From Paludibacter sp. (GTDB lineage Bacteria; Bacteroidota; Bacteroidia; Bacteroidales; Paludibacteraceae): a DNA stretch of 64,000 nucleotides. Both the position numbers and the translations under genes were made by a program. The notes under the pieces are model-generated. The model had not been told where the DNA came from. It saw nothing but the letters and a program-made list of their open reading frames with translations, and searched no databases. Numbering within the stretch: the stretch's first letter is position 1; each line of letters starts with the position of its first letter. The stretch is from NCBI GenBank assembly GCA_030655595.1, contig JAUSNQ010000034.1:1-64000 (forward strand). Reading direction: 5' to 3'. Of this stretch, positions 8,948-18,800 are shown piece by piece.

Positions 8948-8969
8948 CCGTATTGCCAAAAATGTGATA
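8923..8969. promoter_or_regulatory. 47-bp palindromic operator, predicted AbiEi site
   Basis: TTTGGCAATA (8932-8941) and TATTGCCAAA (8951-8960) are perfect 10-base inverted arms separated by 9 bases. The symmetry resumes further out: TATCAC (8923-8928) mirrors GTGATA (8964-8969) about the same centre (8946). It overlaps the -33 and touches the -7 of the abiE promoter. A two-fold site of this size fits paired binding by AbiEi-like winged-helix regulators; that assignment is inferred. Confidence 0.7.
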
Positions 8970-9102
8970 AGAAGTTGATTTTCAGGTGTGCCAATAACAA
9001 GAAAACCATCATTCCGAATTGGAAAAGTGGTACAAGATTTTTGTTATGTAGCAAATGCACGAACAATAATCGGATATATCAATAAGTAAGCATAAATAAT
9101 AT

Positions 9103-9140
9103 AAAAAAAGCCGCTGTAAACACTAAGTTTACAGCGGCTT
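9103..9140 (-). terminator. Rho-independent terminator of dnaK
   Basis: GCCGCTGTAAAC (9110-9121) pairs perfectly with GTTTACAGCGGC (9127-9138) around a 5-base loop. On the minus strand the stem is followed by a run of seven T (9109-9103). It lies about 25 bases after the dnaK stop codon and marks the border between housekeeping genes and the defence island. Confidence 0.92.
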
Positions 9141-9165
9141 TCATAAATTATTATATCAATTTGAT

Positions 9166-11082
9166 TTACTTCACTTCTTCAAAATCCACATCGGTCACAT
9201 CACCTTTTTGATCACTACCACCTTGCGCTTGTCCCCCGAAATCTGGTCCAGGCTGTTGTGCGCCTGCTCCCTGAGCGTTTTGTGCGTTGTACATTTCCTG
9301 ACTGGCTGCCTGGAAGACTGTGTTTAACTCACTGGTAGCAGCATCAATGCCCGGAATGTCCTGAGCTTTGTGGGCTTCTTTTAATTTAGCCAGAGCCGCT
9401 TCGATAGGAGCTTTTTTGTCGGCAGGAAGTTTATCTCCGAGTTCAGTCAATTGTTTTTCCGTTTGGAAAATCAAACTATCGGCATGATTCATCTTGTCGA
9501 TTTTCTCCTTTTCTTTGGCATCTGATTCGGCATTAGCAGCAGCTTCGTCTTTCATGCGTTTGATTTCTGCATCACTTAAGCCTGAAGATGCTTCAATACG
9601 AATGCTTTGTTCTTTGCCTGTAGCTTTGTCTTTAGCAGATACATGCAAGATGCCGTTCGCATCGATATCAAAAGTAACTTCAATTTGAGGTTCGCCACGA
9701 CGTGCCGGCATGATACCATCTAAATGGAAACGACCCAATGATTTGTTTTGATTTGCCAATGGACGCTCACCTTGTAAAATATGAATTTCTACAGTGGGCT
9801 GATTGTCAGCAGCAGTGGAGAAAGTTTCCGATTTTTTGCTTGGAATGGTCGTGTTGGCTTCAATCAGCTTGGTCATCACACTACCCATGGTTTCAATTCC
9901 CAAAGAAAGTGGTGTAACATCTAACAGCAACACATCTTTTACATCTCCTGAAAGTACACCGCCCTGAATTGCTGCACCAACAGCCACAACTTCATCCGGG
10001 TTTACACCTTTAGAAGGAGCTTTTCCGAAAAATTTTTCTACAGCAGTCTGGATTGCAGGGATACGTGTTGACCCGCCCACCAGAATGACTTCGTCGATAT
10101 CTTTGGTTGATAAACCCGCATTTTTCAATGCAGTGCGACAAGGGTCAATCGTCCGTTGAATCAAATCATCAATCAATTGTTCGAATTTTGCACGGGTCAG
10201 GGTGCGTACCAAGTGACGGGGAATTCCATCTACCGGCATGATATATGGCAAGTTGATTTCTGAAGAAGTTGTGTTGGAAAGCTCAATTTTAGCTTTTTCA
10301 GCAGCCTCTTTCAATCTTTGCAATGCCATTGGGTCTTTACTCAAATCAAGACCGCTATTTTCATTTTTGAATTCCTCAACCAACCAATCGATAATTCTGT
10401 GATCGAAGTCGTCACCACCTAAATGCGTATCGCCATCAGTCGATTTAACTTCAAATACACCATCTCCCAATTCCAGAATTGAAACGTCATGTGTACCACC
10501 ACCACAGTCGAATACTGCAATCTTCATGTCTTTGTTGGTCTTATCCAATCCGTAGGCCAAAGCAGCAGCAGTAGGTTCGTTGATGATACGACGCACATTC
10601 AATCCGGCAATTTCACCAGCTTCTTTGGTAGCCTGACGTTGTGAGTCGTTGAAATAGGCAGGCACCGTAATAACAGCATCTGTCACTTCCTGTCCAAGAT
10701 ATTCTTCTGCCGTTTTTTTCATTTTCTGAAGAATGATGGCCGAAATTTCCTGTGGCGTATATAATCTTCCGTCGATATCCACGCGTGGTGTGTTGTTGTC
10801 ACCTTTTACTACTTTGTAAGGTACGCGTCCGATTTCTTTGGTTAAGCGGTCATAAGTTTCCCCCATAAATCGTTTGATAGAGAAAACTGTTTTTGTTGGA
10901 TTGGTAATAGCTTGACGTTTAGCTGGATCACCCACTTTGCGTTCTCCTCCTTCAATAAAACCAATCACGGAAGGTGTCGTCCGTTTCCCTTCACTGTTTG
11001 TGATAACGATAGGTTCGTTACCTTCCATTACGGAAACACATGAGTTTGTGGTTCCTAAGTCAATTCCAATAATTTTTCCCAT
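9166..11082 (-). CDS. dnaK: Molecular chaperone DnaK (Hsp70)
   Basis: The 638-residue protein is a full-length cytoplasmic Hsp70. It starts with the ATPase signature [16 protein letters not shown] and keeps [13 protein letters not shown] at the start of the substrate-binding domain, the substrate beta-sandwich and the helical lid. The C-terminus ends in a glycine/glutamine-rich linker and [11 protein letters not shown], typical of bacterial DnaK. It stands alone: neither dnaJ nor grpE is adjacent. I could not find a clear Bacteroidota promoter in the 182 bases upstream; a heat-shock type promoter may be used. A strong terminator follows. Confidence 0.98.
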   Translation of the reverse strand: MGKIIGIDLGTTNSCVSVMEGNEPIVITNSEGKRTTPSVIGFIEGGERKVGDPAKRQAITNPTKTVFSIKRFMGETYDRLTKEIGRVPYKVVKGDNNTPRVDIDGRLYTPQEISAIILQKMKKTAEEYLGQEVTDAVITVPAYFNDSQRQATKEAGEIAGLNVRRIINEPTAAALAYGLDKTNKDMKIAVFDCGGGTHDVSILELGDGVFEVKSTDGDTHLGGDDFDHRIIDWLVEEFKNENSGLDLSKDPMALQRLKEAAEKAKIELSNTTSSEINLPYIMPVDGIPRHLVRTLTRAKFEQLIDDLIQRTIDPCRTALKNAGLSTKDIDEVILVGGSTRIPAIQTAVEKFFGKAPSKGVNPDEVVAVGAAIQGGVLSGDVKDVLLLDVTPLSLGIETMGSVMTKLIEANTTIPSKKSETFSTAADNQPTVEIHILQGERPLANQNKSLGRFHLDGIMPARRGEPQIEVTFDIDANGILHVSAKDKATGKEQSIRIEASSGLSDAEIKRMKDEAAANAESDAKEKEKIDKMNHADSLIFQTEKQLTELGDKLPADKKAPIEAALAKLKEAHKAQDIPGIDAATSELNTVFQAASQEMYNAQNAQGAGAQQPGPDFGGQAQGGSDQKGDVTDVDFEEVK

Positions 11083-11264
11083 TTTTATTTAAATATAATA
11101 AGTTGTTTTTTCGATTTTTCAATGACAATCCTCATTTTACAAAGCGTATGCCATCGGGGGAATATGCTGAATGTCTGACAAATTTGCAGTTTTTATGACA
11201 AGATAGTGCAAAAAAAAGGACAGAAACTGAATTCCTGTCCCATTATTATATGATTGTAATCTGG

Positions 11265-11729
11265 TTACACGAAGTGATAAAGGAAAATGATTGTTGCTTC
11301 AAAAGCGGGTTTCGGACGATCTTTTATTTCTAATACTGCTCTGATCTCAGCTTTAGAAACTCCCCTCAGGTTAAGTAAAGAAGTCAATTTGCAGCGTACC
11401 CTAACCTCATCGTTTACAACAACAGCTTGTCCGAATTTCAACTTTTCTATGCCGTAATTGACTGTAAGTCTGGAGTTTTGTACATCCACAATTTGTTCCC
11501 ACAAATGAGGGAGTACCGATAAATTCAAATATCCGTGGGCAATGGTGGCTTCAAAAGGACTATCAGTTTTGCACCGTTCTTCATCAACATGTATCCACTG
11601 ATGATCCAATGTTGCATCTGCAAATAGATTGATTTGTTTTTGTGTTATTTTTAAATAGTCTGATACACCGAGTTCTTTGCCCAGATATTGTTCAAATTCC
11701 TCATGACTTTTTATTGCAATTGGCTCCAT
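11265..11729 (-). CDS. MaoC-like (R)-specific enoyl-CoA hydratase family protein
   Basis: The 154-residue protein is a single hot-dog domain of the MaoC/NodN group. It shows FADATLDHQWIHVD (catalytic Asp and His pattern D-x4-H) at about residues 36-49 and the substrate-loop motif IAHGYLNLSVLPHL at 63-76. Family members hydrate or dehydrate acyl-CoA or related thioesters; the substrate here is unknown. It is a single gene divergent from pyrH, with its own likely promoter. Confidence 0.85.
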   Translation of the reverse strand: MEPIAIKSHEEFEQYLGKELGVSDYLKITQKQINLFADATLDHQWIHVDEERCKTDSPFEATIAHGYLNLSVLPHLWEQIVDVQNSRLTVNYGIEKLKFGQAVVVNDEVRVRCKLTSLLNLRGVSKAEIRAVLEIKDRPKPAFEATIIFLYHFV

Positions 11730-11787
11730 TAAGATAATAATTTGAATGAATTAAGCATGAATCATGCACATTTATTTTAGATGTGTG

Positions 11788-11817
11788 CAAAAGTAACAAA
11801 AAATCTTCAGATTCAAA
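11788..11817 (-). promoter_or_regulatory. Predicted promoter of the maoC-like gene
   Basis: On the minus strand TTTG (11817 to 11814), 18 bases, then TACTTTTG (11795 to 11788) matches the Bacteroidota promoter form. It lies about 60 bases before the start codon. Confidence 0.5.
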
Positions 11818-11843
11818 AAAAATCTTGGTGAGAATCATTCCCA

Positions 11844-11875
11844 TTTGGAGAATTAACTCAAATTACCTATTTTTG
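11844..11875 (+). promoter_or_regulatory. Predicted pyrH-frr promoter
   Basis: TTTG (11844-11847), a 20-base spacer and TATTTTTG (11868-11875) match the Bacteroidota consensus closely. The element ends 17 bases before the pyrH start, giving a short leader. Confidence 0.7.
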
Positions 11876-11892
11876 CTAAAAAAATAAACCAA

Positions 11893-12600
11893 ATGATTTA
11901 TCGGAGAATTTTACTGAAACTGAGTGGCGAATCACTGATGGAAGAAAAACAATACGGTATCGATGAAAATCGACTGATGGAGTATGCCAATCAAATTGCT
12001 GAAGTTACTAAATTGGGTGTGCAAGTCGGGATCGTTATCGGTGGAGGTAATATCTTTAGAGGCTTAAGTGGCACAACCAGAGGTTTCGATCGGGTACAAG
12101 GCGATCAAATGGGTATGTTAGCAACAGTCATCAATGCGCTAGCTTTAAATTCCGCACTGCAGTCGGTCGGAGTTAAATCCAGGGTGTTGACCGCCATTCG
12201 GATGGAACCTGTGGGAGAATTTTACAGCAAACAAAAAGCAATTGAAGCATTGGAAAAAGGTGAAGTCGTTATTCTGTCAGCAGGAACCGGTAATCCTTTC
12301 TTTACAACCGATACAGGATCGTCGTTGAGAGCTATTGAAATAGAAGCCGACATCATGTTAAAGGGCACACGGGTTGATGGTGTGTATACAGCTGATCCTG
12401 AGAAGGATCCGACAGCCACGAAGTTTGACGAAATTACTTTTGATGAAATTTACAACAGAAATCTAAAAGTAATGGATCTAACGGCAACAACCATGTGTAA
12501 GGAAAACAAGATGCCGATTTATGTTTTTGACATGGATACCCCCGGCAATTTGATGAAGGTCATGAAAGGTGAGAGAATTGGAACTCTTGTCAGATTATAA
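11893..12600 (+). CDS. pyrH: UMP kinase PyrH
   Basis: The 235-residue protein of the amino-acid kinase fold phosphorylates UMP to UDP for pyrimidine nucleotide synthesis. It shows the N-terminal KLSGESLM motif (residues 8-15), GGGNIFRGLSG (about 51-61) and the ADPEKDPTATKFDEITF stretch (about 166-182), all standard for bacterial PyrH. It is followed after 37 bases by frr, the common pyrH-frr pairing, and has a clear promoter just upstream. Confidence 0.97.
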   Translation: MIYRRILLKLSGESLMEEKQYGIDENRLMEYANQIAEVTKLGVQVGIVIGGGNIFRGLSGTTRGFDRVQGDQMGMLATVINALALNSALQSVGVKSRVLTAIRMEPVGEFYSKQKAIEALEKGEVVILSAGTGNPFFTTDTGSSLRAIEIEADIMLKGTRVDGVYTADPEKDPTATKFDEITFDEIYNRNLKVMDLTATTMCKENKMPIYVFDMDTPGNLMKVMKGERIGTLVRL

Positions 12601-12637
12601 TTTATTTGTTATTTAAATCATACAAAATATCAATATT

Positions 12638-13198
12638 ATGGAAGAGGTTAAACCAATCTTGAATCAGGCTGAAGAAAATATGGAAGCAGCCCTGTTGTTT
12701 TTGGATGAATCATTGGCACATATTCGTGCCGGAAAAGCAAACCCGCGCATTTTGGATGGAATCAGAGTCGATTATTACGGTTCTCATGTTCCCATTTCAA
12801 GCGTTGCAACAGTTACAACTCCTGATGCGAAGACAATCAGTATTCAACCTTGGGAAAAAGCGATGATGAGTGTCATTGAAAAGGCAATTTTGAATTCCGA
12901 TGTTGGCATTACTCCGATGAACAATGGGGAAGTCATCCGTTTAGGAATTCCACCTTTAACTGAAGAAAGGCGTAAACAATTGGCGAAGCAATCCAAGCAC
13001 GAAGGAGAAGAAGCTAAAATTTCAATCCGAAATGCCCGTCGCGAAGCCATTGAAAAATTGAAAAAAATGGTGAAAGATGGCTTACCCGAAGATGTTGAAA
13101 AAGATGCTGAAGGGGAAGCACAAAAAATTCACGATAAATTTATTCGCAAAGTAGAAGAAATGCTCGCGGCCAAGGAAAAGGAAATTATGACAGTGTAA
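12638..13198 (+). CDS. frr: Ribosome recycling factor
   Basis: The 186-residue protein splits post-termination ribosomes together with EF-G. It has the family's usual length and landmarks: [23 protein letters not shown] near residues 26-48 and the [13 protein letters not shown] stretch of the long helix near residues 107-119. It follows pyrH and ends just before a long inverted repeat that separates it from the convergent queA. Confidence 0.97.
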   Translation: MEEVKPILNQAEENMEAALLFLDESLAHIRAGKANPRILDGIRVDYYGSHVPISSVATVTTPDAKTISIQPWEKAMMSVIEKAILNSDVGITPMNNGEVIRLGIPPLTEERRKQLAKQSKHEGEEAKISIRNARREAIEKLKKMVKDGLPEDVEKDAEGEAQKIHDKFIRKVEEMLAAKEKEIMTV

Positions 13199-13202
13199 TT
13201 TT

Positions 13203-13320
13203 AAGCTAAAAACTAAGAACTAAAAGCTAAGAACTGTCTGGTTTTGAAATAAATTTACATTAAAGTAAACAAAATCCAATATCAGACAGTTCTTAGCTTT
13301 TAGTTCTTAGCTTTTCGCTT
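13203..13320. repeat. Long inverted repeat between convergent frr and queA
   Basis: A 38-base left arm (13203-13240) and a 38-base right arm (13283-13320) are inverted copies with two mismatches, separated by 42 bases. Each arm contains repeats of a short unit (CTAAGAAC, AGCTAAAA). The right arm reaches two bases into the queA stop codon. It can form a long hairpin in transcripts from either side, so it may serve as a two-way terminator or mRNA stabiliser, or be a dispersed repeat element. Confidence 0.85.
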
Positions 13321-14368
13321 ATTTAATCAGCATCGCATCGCCATAAACTCCAAACCTGTATTTTTCCTTGATGGCAACTTCATACGCATGCATAGTATTG
13401 TCATAGTCGCCGAATGCCGCTGCAAGCATCAATAAGGTAGAATAAGGCAGGTGGAAGTTTGTGATCAAAGAATTGGCAGCCGAAAAATCATATGGAGGGA
13501 ATATGAATTTATTCGTCCATCCTTCAAATGATTTGACTTTGCCTTCCGTACCAACAACTGTTTCTAGTGCACGCATAACCGTTACACCCACAGCACAGAT
13601 ATTTCTGTTTTCATCATGTGCAGTATTGACAATTTCGGCAGTTTCAGGATTGATTTTCATTTGTTCTGAATCCATTTTGTGTTTGGTCAGGTCTTCGACA
13701 TCAATTTCTCTGAAATTGCCTAGGCTCATGTGTGATGTCAGAAAAGCTGATTGAATGCCTTTGATTTCCATTCGTTTCATCAATTCACGACTAAAATGTA
13801 TACCTGCCGCAGGAACCGCAACTGCACCTTCGTTCTTTGCAAAGATTGTCTGGAAACGTTCTTCGTCTTCCGGCTCAACTGGTCGCGTGATATTGCGTGG
13901 TAATGGCGTTTCTCCTAATCTATGTAGATTCCTTTTGAAATCCTCGTGTGTTCCATCGAATAAGAATCGGAGTGTTCTACCCCTGGATGTAGTGTTGTCG
14001 ATTACTTCGGCAACCAAAGATTCGTCTTCGCCAAAGTACAATTTATTTCCAATGCGGATTTTTCTTGCAGGCTCAACCAACACGTCCCACAAACGCATTT
14101 CCTGATTGAGTTCGCGTAATAAAAACACTTCAATTTGTGCTCCTGTTTTCTCTTTGTTGCCAAACATCCTGGCGGGATAGACTTTGGTGTCGTTGAACAC
14201 AAACAAATCATTTTCGTTGAAGTAGTTTAATACTTCTTTGAAGATATGATGTTCGATTTTTCCTGTTTTCCGGTCAATTACCATCAGTCGGGCTTCGTCA
14301 CGATGTCTCGTTGGATATTGAGCAATCAACTCTTCCGGTAATTTAAACTTGAATTTTGATAACTTCAT
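13319..14368 (-). CDS. queA: S-adenosylmethionine:tRNA ribosyltransferase-isomerase QueA
   Basis: QueA adds and rearranges the ribosyl part of SAM onto preQ1 in tRNA, giving epoxyqueuosine. The 349-residue protein begins [20 protein letters not shown] and contains [13 protein letters not shown] (about 57-69) and the [11 protein letters not shown] region (about 187-197), typical of the family. It follows truB by 30 bases, as in the common Bacteroidota cluster. Its stop codon overlaps the arm of the intergenic inverted repeat. Confidence 0.97.
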   Translation of the reverse strand: MKLSKFKFKLPEELIAQYPTRHRDEARLMVIDRKTGKIEHHIFKEVLNYFNENDLFVFNDTKVYPARMFGNKEKTGAQIEVFLLRELNQEMRLWDVLVEPARKIRIGNKLYFGEDESLVAEVIDNTTSRGRTLRFLFDGTHEDFKRNLHRLGETPLPRNITRPVEPEDEERFQTIFAKNEGAVAVPAAGIHFSRELMKRMEIKGIQSAFLTSHMSLGNFREIDVEDLTKHKMDSEQMKINPETAEIVNTAHDENRNICAVGVTVMRALETVVGTEGKVKSFEGWTNKFIFPPYDFSAANSLITNFHLPYSTLLMLAAAFGDYDNTMHAYEVAIKEKYRFGVYGDAMLIK

Positions 14369-14398
14369 GTTTTTTAATTTTTTTGTAAAATCTGCGGA

Positions 14399-15109
14399 TT
14401 AAACAGCAGCATTATTTTCTTTAAATATTTCTTCTTCAATGTGTGCGATCAGGGTATCAATTTCGAAACAATCTTCTAATCTGACATTGCCGATTCGGGT
14501 GCGTTCCAAGGCTGCCAGATGGGCACCGCTTTGTAAAGCATTGCCAATGTCTCTGGCCAATGCCCTGATGTATGTTCCCTTGCTACAAACAACCCTAATC
14601 TTCAAGATCGGTAATGAAAAGTCTAGTATTTCTATTTCATCAATGACTAACAATTTGGGTTTTAACTCTACCTCTTGTCCATCGCGAGCATAATCGTAAG
14701 CTCTTTTGCCTTCAACCTTAACGGCTGAGTACACCGGCGGAACCTGCCAAATCTCTCCGATAAAGGAAGGTATCACCTGATTAACCAATTCAGCTGTAAT
14801 ATGTTCAGTTGGATAGGTCGCATCAATCGGAAGCTCTTTGTCGAAACAGGGTGTTGTTGCTCCCAACTCAAGTGTTGCGATATATTCCTTCGTTTGGTAT
14901 TGAAAACTTTCAATCAGTTTTGTTGATTTTCCTGTACAAATAATCATCACGCCAGTTGCTAATGGATCTAACGTTCCGGCGTGCCCAACTTTGATATTCT
15001 TAATTTTAAGTGATTTTCTTATTTTCCAACGTATTCGGTTTACCACGTTAAACGAGGTCCAAAGCAATGGTTTTTGGACAAATAAAACTTCTCCTTCGCA
15101 AAAATTCAT
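14399..15109 (-). CDS. truB: tRNA pseudouridine-55 synthase TruB
   Basis: TruB makes pseudouridine 55 in the T loop of tRNAs. The 236-residue protein carries the catalytic motif GHAGTLDPLATG with Asp48, the KxY...GxxT-type region KEYIATLELGATTPCFD and the C-terminal CSKGTYIRALARDIG motif. It lacks a PUA domain, as many Bacteroidota forms do. It starts only 5 bases after the 248-residue membrane protein gene, so it may now be read from the promoter of the inserted adhesin gene pair rather than from ftsX-uppP. Confidence 0.96.
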   Translation of the reverse strand: MNFCEGEVLFVQKPLLWTSFNVVNRIRWKIRKSLKIKNIKVGHAGTLDPLATGVMIICTGKSTKLIESFQYQTKEYIATLELGATTPCFDKELPIDATYPTEHITAELVNQVIPSFIGEIWQVPPVYSAVKVEGKRAYDYARDGQEVELKPKLLVIDEIEILDFSLPILKIRVVCSKGTYIRALARDIGNALQSGAHLAALERTRIGNVRLEDCFEIDTLIAHIEEEIFKENNAAV

Positions 15110-15114
15110 TCAAA

Positions 15115-15861
15115 TTAGTTTTTAATAAAGGGTAGTCGTAGAGATTTTGCAAACAAATTTCTTATAAATGAGAGTTGCAAATTTCTTTTAACTACAACTA
15201 ATTTAAACATTGCATATAATATCGACAGAAAAATAAGGTAAAGCAGACCGTCAGGTACGGGAATAAAAACAATGTCCTCGTCATCTGAATCGTTGAAAAA
15301 GCCTCCCGGGTCAGGAATGCCCGGTCCACCACCCGAGAACGGTTCGTAAGATGGTGCTGAGTATTTACTACCATTAAATGCTAGCGAGCCAGAAGAAGTT
15401 GCAGTTGATTGTTGGTTAAGTGTTGTTCTACCCGATATGCCCAGGGGCATGCTGCTTGTGAAGCTGCCTACTGATGCGCGCGGCAAAGGCTTTCTGGTAA
15501 CACCCACACCAGAATAGGCTGAGAATCCTGATTGCTGGCTACCAACTGTCACCTGATTGGACGGTTTATTATAGCTAATAGTTTTACTACCCACTTCTAC
15601 TCCGGGTTTTGATGCACTGTTTTGAAGTACCGCTGATGTAGACTGAGCTTGCATATTGACTCCTTCTGATTGATAAGAGGAAGTAGTATTCACAACTCTC
15701 GGACGTGAAGATTTAATATGTTTCAAAGAAACAGGTGGGGCATAAGCTGTTATGTTATAGCTTTTCTCTTCCGATGTTCCATAAAACATACTTATCACTG
15801 AATAGACGACTATAAGAATAACCGCCAAGGCAAGAAACGATATGAGTTTATTATTGTTCAT
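15115..15861 (-). CDS. Membrane protein with N- and C-terminal anchors; possible PID/PEP-CTERM-like sorting tail
   Basis: I do not recognise a named family. The 248-residue protein has an N-terminal hydrophobic segment (residues 7-28), a Ser/Thr/Gln-rich linker (40-170), a Gly/Pro/Asp-rich patch GGGPGIPDPGG (177-187), then PVPDG (201-205) directly before a second hydrophobic segment (206-224) and basic residues KRN. Short proline motif, hydrophobic span and basic end recall the PID-CTERM sorting signals of Bacteroidota, but a 20-residue tail follows, which is atypical. The gene starts 1 base before the end of the giant secreted protein gene and is surely co-transcribed with it. Confidence 0.6.
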   Translation of the reverse strand: MNNNKLISFLALAVILIVVYSVISMFYGTSEEKSYNITAYAPPVSLKHIKSSRPRVVNTTSSYQSEGVNMQAQSTSAVLQNSASKPGVEVGSKTISYNKPSNQVTVGSQQSGFSAYSGVGVTRKPLPRASVGSFTSSMPLGISGRTTLNQQSTATSSGSLAFNGSKYSAPSYEPFSGGGPGIPDPGGFFNDSDDEDIVFIPVPDGLLYLIFLSILYAMFKLVVVKRNLQLSFIRNLFAKSLRLPFIKN

Positions 15862-15862
15862 T

Positions 15863-18800
15863 TTATCTTACTATGGCCTTTTGAGTTACTTTCCATTCTT
15901 TTGTTTCTGCACTGACCATGTATATGCCTTTCGGTAACTGCATAGGGAATCCCGTTACATTCGCAGCCGAGAATGGAAGTGAATAAAGCATTTCTCCTGA
16001 CAAATTATATAGCCTCACTGTGCCACTTTCCATTGTGTTATTGTTCATAAAAATACGTTGAGCATCGTAAAAGATACTGATTTTATCTCCCTCATCACCA
16101 GCTTCAAGTGGTGTTGTTATCAGTTTGAAGCGGTTTGTTGCATTACCTTCTCTGGCTATGAATGTATAGGTTGAACCATCTGTGGTAATGTCGGAAACAG
16201 TCCCGCTTTGTATGTCGAACAGCAGCAATTGCTCGTATGCTGTTTCTGTATTAGAATGCCTGAAATGTAAAGTGTATACTTGTTGTCCTGCTAGCGGATT
16301 AACAATCAGATGTGTGCCGTTTATGTTATTTGTAGCGTGTATCTGGTAATTGTCCTCTGCTTGCGTGGCATGAAGTTGCAATACACTTCCTGTAGGTGCG
16401 AGAAACTTCCGCCCGTCCCAACCATTGTCAAATGAAGGTGTACATTGCTCATCAGTAAACAGCCAAACACGGTCGAACTGTTCTCCTCCTGCTACCGTTA
16501 CAACTGAATATACATATTCGGGAGCTTGAGATTCCTGACTGCGTACACGTTGCGGAACTGAATTGCCCGAAACGTTGCCATAAGTGAAATTCACCGTTTT
16601 ACCGTTAGAAGGGGGATTTTCACGATCACTTACCGCTACCATAAAACCTTGCATAGAAGGGATAACTGCCGTGGCAGAAGTAAATCCCGCTATGTTTTTC
16701 GGTATAGCTAAGTATTGCCCGGGTGCAACTGCATCATCATCGTTCCATACGGCAACTGTACCGTAGTCTCCTGCACCATATCTCCAATCGTCAAAGCTGC
16801 CGGTGGTATAAAGATAGATCGTTTGCTCCATGCCACTTCCGAAGACAATGTCCTGAACTTTAATGGCAGCCGTGTACGGATTCGACAGGAGATGCCAGCC
16901 TTTGTAGTATGAGCCATCTGTTACGGGTAGCTCGCCGGTGTTCAGGTTATCGTTTACCAAACGGCCTTCGAAAAGAATCATCTTTGGAGCAGGCTGCGTG
17001 ATTTCGTAACCTTTGAACTTTTCCATGATGGAATTATTGATGAGGTTTGTCCACTGCTTACCTGCCTGTGTAGTTTGTTTTGCTTCGTCGTATATTCGTA
17101 CCGCCGATCCATAGAGATAGATATCGTATGGATTAAGTTGAAAACTATGTACAGGAGGTCCAAAGAACTGCCATTTTAATGAATCGTTCTTATTAATACC
17201 ACCTGAATTTATATAAGCTTTCGACCACATTTCCACTGTGGCGTAAACGGGATTCATTTCGTTCGGAAATATAAATGATCCGTTGGAAGTATTTTGTGCT
17301 GCTTTGATATGAATGCGGTTTTGGCTGTTTGTATTTACACTACCATTCACAATCAGTGTTTTTTCTACTGGTACGACTAATTTTTTATCGGTCAGGTTAA
17401 TCAGACTGCCGATTGTCCGGTTTATGTCCAAATGCAGATCATTTACAGCAGGTGAACCGCTGTTGTTAGCGGCAGTCGCATATTCAATATTCTCACCCGC
17501 GGAAGGAATATAACCACCTGTCCAGTTTGTAGTTGTTCCCCAATCAGTACTGTTTGTTCCGTGCCAGTAGTTGGTAGTTGGTAAAACTATCATAATGACT
17601 GAACTGCTTGTATCAGGGTTGTTTGTAGCACAAACAATGCTAGATGTTAATTTATTCGTTACAACATCGCCGTCGTTCAGGGTTGATGTGGTATAAGTTA
17701 GGCTATTGGTGCCAACAGGATTTCCATTCACAAACCATTCGTAAAGCGGACTACTTCCCGGGTTCGTTGGTGTTGCAGTAAAAGTTACCGGAGTTCCATC
17801 CAATATTGGATTTGCTGATGGAGTAATACTTACGGCTACAGCAACAGTTGGGGTAACAGTGATTTCTACGCTAGCAGTTGCAAACATCACTTGCTTGAAC
17901 TCAATATCGTCCAAAGTAAAGTCATTACCTCCAGCAATAATATTTTGATTTATCAGCTCTAAATTCAATATTGTATTCGAACCCGCTTGTGCATTATAAA
18001 CAAACTGTTTAATATCACAATTAGCTATATTAGCGGTGTAAACAGGACCAGCTGATACCCCGTTCACATAAAGTTGCAACTTTGAAGGATTCTGAGCAAC
18101 CACACTTTGAATCCAATAAGTGAATTCGTAATCTGCCCCGGGTATCACAGAAACGCTTTGCGACCAGACTACAACGCCGGCAACAGTTGATCCGTTGATT
18201 ACCATCTGTAATGTTCCCGGTGCTGGAGTATGGTCGGAACAATTAGTAAAGTTGCTGTGCACTGAACTAGGATCTGCCACAACGGTATAAACCCCTTCGG
18301 GTTGCAAGGCTGTTGATCCTATCCCTGCATACGTATAACCACTGCCAAAGCCAACATTTCCAGCTTCGAAATTCCCGTTGTAAATCAAATTTCCTCCAAC
18401 AACCACGTTTCCGGTTACAGAATAGGTTCCAGATAAGGCTACTGTAGCATTAGTTGTCAGTGTTGGGTTCTGAGTTAGATTATAAAATCCGTTCGGACCT
18501 TCCCAGTAACGGTTCAGTATGTCATCACCAGAGCTGGTAAGCTGAATGTTATCTCCCAGACAATAAGCGCCGCCTCCACCTGCCGCAATAAGCGGAGATA
18601 CATACACTTGACCGATTAATGACACGTTAATTGAAGTGGCTCCGCCAGAGGTTGCTGCAAGAGTTTCATTATAATTACTTGCGCTTAAACTGCTTTTCAA
18701 CCTGATATAAATCAATGTTGGATTTACTCTTCCACTTGTTTGTGTTAAGGTAATGGCTGTCGACTGGTAACCACTGCTTGATAAAGTTGATATTTCGTAG

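Noticed and set aside
8900..8959. 20-residue N-terminal extension of AbiEi from a TTG at 8959
   Set aside because: It would start inside the palindrome and run through the -7 element; the ATG at 8899 begins with a typical AbiEi winged-helix sequence.
11083..11264. Heat-shock promoter or CIRCE element upstream of dnaK
   Set aside because: No CIRCE-type inverted repeat and no TAnnTTTG element was found on the minus strand in this gap.
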